NCBI RefSeq assembly: GCF_030272615.1 | Contig: NW_026728909.1 | Coordinates: forward strand, 124,001 to 188,000 | Source: Cryptomeria japonica | Taxonomy: Eukaryota > Streptophyta > Pinopsida > Cupressales > Cupressaceae | Reading direction: 5' to 3' | Length of the DNA stretch: 64,000 nucleotides | Part shown: positions 57,702-64,000 of the stretch, piece after piece | Position numbering within the stretch: position 1 is the stretch's first letter | Layout of the letters: every line of letters starts with the position of its first letter | Notes under the pieces: generated by a model | What the model was told of the DNA's origin: nothing | Seen by the model: the letters and a program-made list of their open reading frames with translations, nothing else | The model's database searches: none | Made by a program: the position numbers and the translations under genes

Positions 57702-58959
57702 ATAATTACTATCATATCACCAATAATGTGATAAAGGCAATTTGTATGTAATATATAGTTACGGAAAAATTTCTCCCATCTTATTATTATAGTTTTAAAA
57801 TTTTAAATATGTGTATATCCATGCAAATTTATTAGAATCCACTATTATGGATTGAGTTGATACAATATGTATTGGAAAGTAGATTAGTTTTGTGTTGAGT
57901 ATATTTATTTATTAATTCTTACTCTATCTTATTAGCACCATATGTCCTTGTCACATCAAAGAGTGACATATCTTACTACAAACATAAAATAAATACATAA
58001 TGAATACATATTTCAAAATTAGAAATATATAACAACTTTCAACTAAAAAATATAAAATTAATTTCAAGTAAAATGAAATAATCTTTCCAAATAAAATAAC
58101 TCATAACATTTAAATAAAAATAAGAACAAGAAAAAAAAAATGTCAAGTAATATAATTTTAATTATTGTAAAGTAATTTGGCTCATGGGTTCCTTTCCCTA
58201 TTGAGGTGGTTGGAGATAGGGTGAAGAACTGATAGTGCTAAGTGCAAAAGTGTGTGGACTTCTTAAAGGCCTCCATTAATGTAGTGAGTCTAGATCATGT
58301 CAACTCGTCCTTTGCATTCACAAACAACCAAAAACCTAATCAAGATATTCCAAAAGGTAATAATGTGAAAATTGAAACTTAGTTTCTCTAGTATGTTTAG
58401 TTTGAATGTAAAGCTGATAAGAGATATTGGATGTAGCTACTATGTAGGATTTTGTCTACGTAAGTAAGAGTAGAGATGCATTCTGGCCCTATTTTAGATT
58501 TGTTATTTAATTGAAAAATTTTCAATTTTTAATATATATGGAATGCAACACCCAAAAGTAGCTAGTTTACAAAAAAATCAATTGTGACTCAAAATTTTAT
58601 TTGATGAATGTAAATAATCTATATTTTAAAATTAAGATTTATAATTCAAAACAAGTAAATATCTGTATTATTTGAATATATATATATATTTAATATATTA
58701 GAACTTAAAATGTTAAAAAGATAACTGCGTATGGATTAGCTTTTCCTCATTACCCATTAAAATACCGATGGAATTTTATTTACAATAAACTGTGATACTT
58801 GGAAACTGGCATGTATACCTTACACCAACCGATGGCTTATTTACATGACTCTACCAAATGATAGTTTATGCCACCATATATCAGATACTAAATACACGGG
58901 TGATAAGATCATAGCTGATTATTTGGAGGTTATAATGACTATGATGATCCTATATATAT
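57702..58959. other. 3' flank of minus-strand TLP gene, copy B
   Basis: Duplicate of 45,368-46,625 with about four substitutions. No gene. The conserved polyadenylation signal (minus strand) is at 58,775-58,780. Confidence 0.5.
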
Positions 58960-59754
58960 CTAGGGACAGAATACAATACTATAGTCGGTGGTACCAGAGG
59001 GGCAGGTGAAAGTGCTGGAAGAATCGTCCTTAGCATAACTGTATGCCTGTGGGCACTGGTTCTTGAACATCATCGAGTAGTTTGTGGCGGGGCAGTTCTT
59101 GACATAGGAACCTCTGCAGCAATACTGGTCAGTTTGAAAGACAGTACAGGCACTATTGCATCCACCATTCACCTTCAATTCAGCAGGGCAAGCAGCATTC
59201 ACGTCGGCTTTGCATGCAGGGGCAGTGCACTGTCCATTTGTAGGATTGATGGAGAGAGGAACGTTGAAGCCGTCAACCAGGGAGACATCGTAGAAGTCCT
59301 GGTTGCCATCTCCATTTAGGGTGTACTCGACCAGCGTGGTCGGAACGCCCCCCGAGACTTGGCAGCTCAGTTGGCCGTTGCAGTCACCAGTTTGACAGGT
59401 TCCTCGGCCGCTCGCATCGAAAGAACAGCCAGTTCGGCCCCAGAATCTTGCCGCCTTTGTCCCTGCCGGCACATCGACGGTCCATGTCTGACCTTGGTCA
59501 AGCTGCTGCCCTCCTCCTGGTAGTCCTGCCGCCCAAACTGTGTACCCGCACTGGTTTCGTATATCAAACTTAACTGCCCACGCCTCTGCAACAAAACATA
59601 CACACACAAAAATTATCGTAAGGCCTAGAGAGATGTATATACCATTCAACAACCTACAACACGTATTATTTTACCAACACATCTTACGTTGCATATGTAA
59701 AGATATGGCCAGTCCAGCCACAAGAACAAGCGCAAGATCTGATACCATCGCCAT
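58960..59754 (-). CDS. Thaumatin-like protein (PR-5), minus paralogue, copy B
   Basis: Exon 1 is 59,754-59,688 and exon 2 is 59,585-58,960. The deduced 230-residue precursor is identical to that of copy A, and I saw no nucleotide difference in either exon or the intron. It has 16 cysteines, the thaumatin signature and the acidic-cleft residues. Promoter, TATA box and 3' flank are duplicated with it. If both are expressed, they simply double the dose of the same secreted protein. Confidence 0.93.
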
Positions 59755-59820
59755 TATACCGTCTGAATTGAACGATTGAATGAAGATAGATAGATTGGGT
59801 ATATGAGGAGGGATTATTCA

Positions 59821-59828
59821 TTTATATA
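59821..59828 (-). promoter_or_regulatory. TATA box, minus TLP gene, copy B
   Basis: TATATAAA on the minus strand, 67 bp upstream of the ATG at 59,754. Confidence 0.75.
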
Positions 59829-59871
59829 GAAAAAGATCGCTCCGCCGGTCATGAAGGAAGCAACAGAGGAA

Positions 59872-59982
59872 GGACCCGGCATGAGAAGGCTAGTATCGTA
59901 CGCATTCCGGTTACAGAATTCAAGCTTGCATTTATAACATGACTTGACTTCAGGTAAGAGCTGCCCAGTTTCCAACCGTAAG
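59872..59982 (-). promoter_or_regulatory. TLP promoter module, minus gene, copy B
   Basis: Duplicate of 47,538-47,648, apparently unchanged. Confidence 0.6.
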
Positions 59983-61530
59983 GGTCATCAATATTCAGAT
60001 AATAGCTGTAATATTAAAGACAACCAAGTTTCACAACAAATCAAACCAACAAAACATAAATAGCCATATGATATGGGAAAAAAAGGATGTTGGATTTAGT
60101 TTCATTGAACTTTAACTCTAAAGTAGCCAAATAAATATATAAGGACTTCCTAAAGTTTATTTTTTTATTTATTTTTGTAGCCCCCACCAATATTGTATAA
60201 TAGACAAATTAGATATGGGACTGAGCATTAAGACTTCTATTTGAAGACCAACCCTAGATAACACCCTTGGCCCTTCAACTATTAATAAATAATTTAGAGC
60301 CAACTACCTTAAGAATAAATATATAACGGGGTGAAGGACTCCCTTGTAAGATAAAATAGGACAAGAATGAAATATTGAAAAAAGAATTTAATATGATCTA
60401 ACAAATATATTTTTCAAATTACCAATATAAACCTGTAAATTGGGAAAGAAATCTAGACTCCTAAAGAGGAATTGCTTATCTACAAAGAGAAAATATTCTC
60501 AAGGAGTTTCAAGCCTTTTGCAAATAGGGAAGGGTTGCAAAGAAGATGTAAGGGAGTTTAGATTACTTTCTTAGAATTTCTTAGTCATAGTTAAAATTTT
60601 ATGTATGATTACTTATTTTTAATCTCATTGTTTGAAACTAAGTATATACAAAGAAAAAAAATCCTAAAATAATCATAAAAAAAATCTCTGACTAGAAAAT
60701 TTTAAATATTTAGAAAATATAGTTGTCCTTTTAGATTTGCAAATTTCTAAAAAAAACTTGTTCCCCTAGACCTAATCGACATTTCAAGATATTCTTATTT
60801 CACTATTGATAATAATTTAGTCTATTTTTTTAAATCATAAGTTCATATTCCACTACTTATTTAACATTTTTATTTGAAAGCAAATAATACCTATTTAAAA
60901 ATTAAACCAATTTTTTGAAATTATTATAATATTAGTTACAAAAGTCAATTAAAATGTATATTTTTCAAATATTAAATTTTAAACTATTGATATGTTGAGT
61001 ATTAATTAATAAGTTGTAATCTCACTTTTAATTATCGACAAACTTGAAAAATTTATAAATACATTAATAAACATAAAATTTTAAAAATAGATTGAGAAAC
61101 ATTCATAAGAAAACAAAGTATATAATTTAGAAAAATGGATCAATCAAACAAAATATCAAGTTTAACCAAAAGAAATTGTAAGCTTTTCCAATTTGATTCT
61201 ATGAACTTAACATCTTCTTCAAATAATTTTTCTACAGTTTTTTGTTTGAACATTATTTATTAATAAATTGTATTCTCACTTTTAATTACTAATAAACTTA
61301 AATAAATTTATAAATACATTAATAAGAATAAATTTAAAAAATAGATTTAAAAACATTTATAAGAAAACAAAATATATAATTTTTAAAAAGTGGGTCAATC
61401 AAACAAAATATCAAGTTTAAGCAAAAGAAATTCTATGAAGTTAAAATCTTTATCAAGATAATTTTACATCTTCCGATTTGATTCTTAGGCTACCTTGGCT
61501 TTTCAAGTCACTGAAATAGTTAGGATCAAA
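59983..61530. other. Intergenic DNA between divergent TLP genes, copy B
   Basis: Duplicate of 47,649-49,196, including the AT-rich dispersed repeat. No gene. Confidence 0.45.
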
Positions 61531-61775
61531 AACTGGCCAGCTGTTACCTAGAGTCATTTCATGTATTCAATGCAGGTTTGAGTTCTGATAAACCAGGGCT
61601 CTCGTAGCATCCACGGCTTCTCAGCCGGGTCCATGCTAGTTTGCTTCCTTCTGAAGTTATTACGGTCGGAAACTGGGCAGCGGTTACCTGAAGTCAAGTC
61701 ATGCACTAAATGCAACCTCAAGTCAAGTCATGCACTAAATGTAAGTTTGAATTCTAATAACAAGGGCTTTCATAC
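61531..61775 (+). promoter_or_regulatory. Tandem TLP promoter modules, plus gene, copy B
   Basis: Duplicate of 49,197-49,441. One change is seen at the right edge, where CTTTCGTACG has become CTTTCATACG. Confidence 0.6.
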
Positions 61776-61954
61776 GATGCATTGACAATTCTATGAATAC
61801 AATACATGTTACACATTTTATGCATATAATACATGTTGCATATACATATAACTGCATCTAGATGCATCTTAGAATCTTATTCATACAATGCATGTTACAC
61901 ATCCTATGCATATAATGCATTTTACATAGACATATAACTACATGCAGATGCATC
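61776..61954 (+). repeat. Two-copy 86-bp TGCAT-rich repeat in promoter, copy B
   Basis: Duplicate of 49,442-49,620. Confidence 0.65.
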
Positions 61955-62045
61955 GTAGAAGCTGGATAGAGGGTGCCCTCGTACGTCACACTACTGCTCA
62001 GACTGAGTCCATGCTTCCTTCGTGTCTGCCCGGGAGATCTTTTCC

Positions 62046-62053
62046 TATATAAA
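62046..62053 (+). promoter_or_regulatory. TATA box, plus TLP gene, copy B
   Basis: TATATAAA, 67 bp before the ATG at 62,120. Confidence 0.75.
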
Positions 62054-62119
62054 TGATGAATCCTTCTTCATATACTCAATCTATCCATCTTCATTCGACC
62101 GTTCAATACAGACGGTATA

Positions 62120-62903
62120 ATGGCAACAGTATCAGATCTTGTGCTTATTCTTGTGGCTGGACTGGCTATATATCTTCAGATGCAAGGTAAGCTGTATTGG
62201 TAACATAAGAGTTTTAGATTGAATACACTATATATCCGAGGTTCACAATAATAATATGCATGTGTTTTTTGTTGCAGAGGCGGCAGCAGTTAAGTTTGAG
62301 ATAACGAACCAGTGCAGGTACACGGTTTGGGCGGCAGGATTACCCGGCGGAGGGCAGCAGCTCGACCAGGGTAAGATATGGACCGTCGATGTGCCGGCAG
62401 GGACAAAGGGAGCAAGATTCTGGGGCCGAACCGGCTGCTCTTTTGATGCGAGCGACCGAGGAACCTGTCAAACCGGTGACTGCAACGGCCAATTGAGCTG
62501 CCAGGTCTCGGGAGGCATTCCCACCACGCTGGCTGAGTACACCCTCAATGGAGATGGCAACAAGGACTTCTACGACGTCTCCCTGGTGGACGAATTCAAC
62601 GGTCCTCTCTCCATCAATCCTACAAACGGACAGTGCACTGCCCCTGCATGCAAAGCCGACGTCAATGCTGTTTGCCCTGCTGAGTTGAAGGTGAATGGCG
62701 GATGCAATAGTGCCTGCACTGTCTTTCAAACTGACCAGTATTGCTACAGAGGTGCCTATGTCGACAACTGCCCTGCCACAAACTACTCGATGATCTTCAA
62801 GAACCAGTGCCCTCAGGCCTACAGTTATGCCAAGGATGATACTTCCAGCACTTTCACCTGCCCTTCTGGAACCACTGACTACAGTATTGTATTCTGTCCC
62901 TAA
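62120..62903 (+). CDS. Thaumatin-like protein (PR-5), plus paralogue, copy B
   Basis: Exon 1 is 62,120-62,186, intron 62,187-62,277, exon 2 is 62,278-62,903; 230-residue precursor. It differs from copy A by one replacement, Thr56 to Ile (ACA to ATA at 62,376-62,378, in the KxWTVD segment of the second strand), plus one intron change. It shares the Tyr at residue 179 in place of the conserved second cysteine of QYCC (codon 62,745-62,747), so that loss predates the tandem duplication. The other features match copy A: signal peptide ending near AAA, thaumatin signature, REDDD set. Confidence 0.92.
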
Positions 62904-63075
62904 ATCTATATAGGAGTATGCTCATCTACATCCTAATAATCAGCTATGAGTGTATCACCTCCGTATTTAGTATCTGATATATGGTGGCATAAACTATCAC
63001 TCGGTAGTCATATAAATAAGCCATCATTTGTTGTAAGGCGTTAGATGCAATTTTGAAGTATCACAGTTTACTATA

Positions 63076-63081
63076 AATAAA
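63076..63081 (+). terminator. Polyadenylation signal, plus TLP gene, copy B
   Basis: AATAAA duplicated from 50,742-50,747. Confidence 0.5.
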
Positions 63082-63159
63082 AGTCCAATATTCTAATGGG
63101 CAATTTGAAATAGGTAATTCATATGCAATATCTTTTTATAAATGTCTTTTATTATTTTA

Positions 63160-64000
63160 GTAGGGAAGGGGTCCTAAACCCTTACAAAAAAAACAAATAA
63201 ACTAGAGAGCAACGACACAATCGCTGGCATCGGATAGCCAACACCCCAGAAAGCATAGAAACAACTCTCAAAAGTAATAAAACACTAACAATACCCACAT
63301 AACTAAACATAATAACCCTCTCCAACTTCCTACTATCCATAATACAACTACTAGCATATAACTAAAAAGAGTTCATAATAGTATCAGAGTACTTAATCCA
63401 CATGAAAACACCCAACATAAGGCATGCAGGCCTGTTTAGATAAAAGTCCATGTTAAAACTAATACTATCATCTTTTGAAATCAACCCAGACCAAAAAAAA
63501 GCACCAACCCAATAGCATCCTACTCATCCTTGATGACGTTCCATTCCCGCACAAGACACTACATCAGTTCCTTCTAGATCTTAGGTTACAACATGTCCTC
63601 TTTCTGCTCCTCTTGCAGGTTGACATCCTTCATCTTTTTTGCTTTTTTCTTCATCTTTCTCTATCTCAAGACAAACCCCATAACGACATTCTGCATAATT
63701 CATCAGTAATAGCACATAGGGAATTCAAGGCCTCTCCCATTAGCTGATGTCCTTGCCTATATTCGTCCATCTTCGCTTTAAGGTTCATGACCTTAACTTG
63801 TAGGTTAATTATCTAGTTTTGCTATTATTTGATGCTAAAATTCTCCTCCTCGGTAGGAGAGTCCTGAGAACAGGGCACCATTTCCACATCCTAAAAAAGT
63901 ATTTTGAAGCAAGGATTTTTGTTTTGAATCAACCTTGTCCTCTAGAGAATCACTTAAACCCTTTGAATCCTCCTTACTGTCCTCCCCTTGTTCCTCCCCT
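63160..64000 (-). pseudogene. LINE-like relic, copy B (cut by window end)
   Basis: Duplicate of 50,826-51,666, running off the window. No difference seen. Protein not recognised. Confidence 0.3.

Larger units (their letters stand above)
51917..64000. repeat. 12,334-bp tandem duplication, copy B (cut by window end)
   Basis: Repeats 39,583-51,666. The window ends about 250 bp before the unit would end, so a third copy beyond the edge cannot be excluded. The junction at 51,916/51,917 joins the end of the unit to gypsy sequence starting CTATAGGTCC. Confidence 0.95.

Overview
The window looks like nuclear DNA of a conifer, most likely a cupressophyte (Cupressaceae or a relative). The basis is a family of thaumatin-like (PR-5) genes whose proteins resemble the cypress-family group-3 pollen allergens, set among large, decayed plant LTR retrotransposons. 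No prokaryotic gene organisation, rRNA, tRNA gene or CRISPR array is visible.

Layout, left to right. 0-5.6 kb: AT-rich relics, namely a Ty3/gypsy integrase remnant, an old LTR-like block and a broken calmodulin-like gene fragment (minus strand). 5.78-11.35 kb: a structurally complete Ty1/copia element on the plus strand, with two LTRs, PBS, gag-pol and PPT, silenced by seven stop codons and one frameshift. 12.0-13.6 kb: a thaumatin-like pseudogene that keeps its promoter and 3' flank. 14.66-15.92 kb: a solo LTR with a 5-bp target duplication. 15.9-21.1 kb: non-coding and minus-strand retroelement relics. 21.09-32.03 kb: a large minus-strand copia element with about 1.6-kb LTRs, interrupted by a gag-only plus-strand element that is flanked by a 95-bp direct repeat. 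32.0-32.7 kb: a LINE RNase H remnant. 33.5-45.4 kb: Ty3/gypsy (Tat-like) material on the minus strand. It includes a lone LTR, an opposite-strand two-exon plant-mobile-domain (PMD) reading frame, a TIR-bounded insertion carrying palindromic decamers, and gag-protease-partial RT.

39,583-64,000 is dominated by a direct tandem duplication with a 12,334-bp period: copy A is 39,583-51,916 and copy B is 51,917 to the window end. Each copy carries gypsy gag/protease, a gypsy LTR, a minus-strand thaumatin-like gene and a divergently transcribed plus-strand thaumatin-like gene. The window therefore holds four intact thaumatin-like genes and one pseudogene. Each gene has a small first exon encoding the signal peptide, a roughly 90-100-bp intron, a TATA box about 65 bp upstream of the ATG, and shared promoter modules. 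The plus-strand paralogues have lost one conserved cysteine.

The host genes, if expressed, would give secreted defence-type proteins. Everything else is mostly transposon-derived. All alignments were made by eye; counts of differences are approximate.
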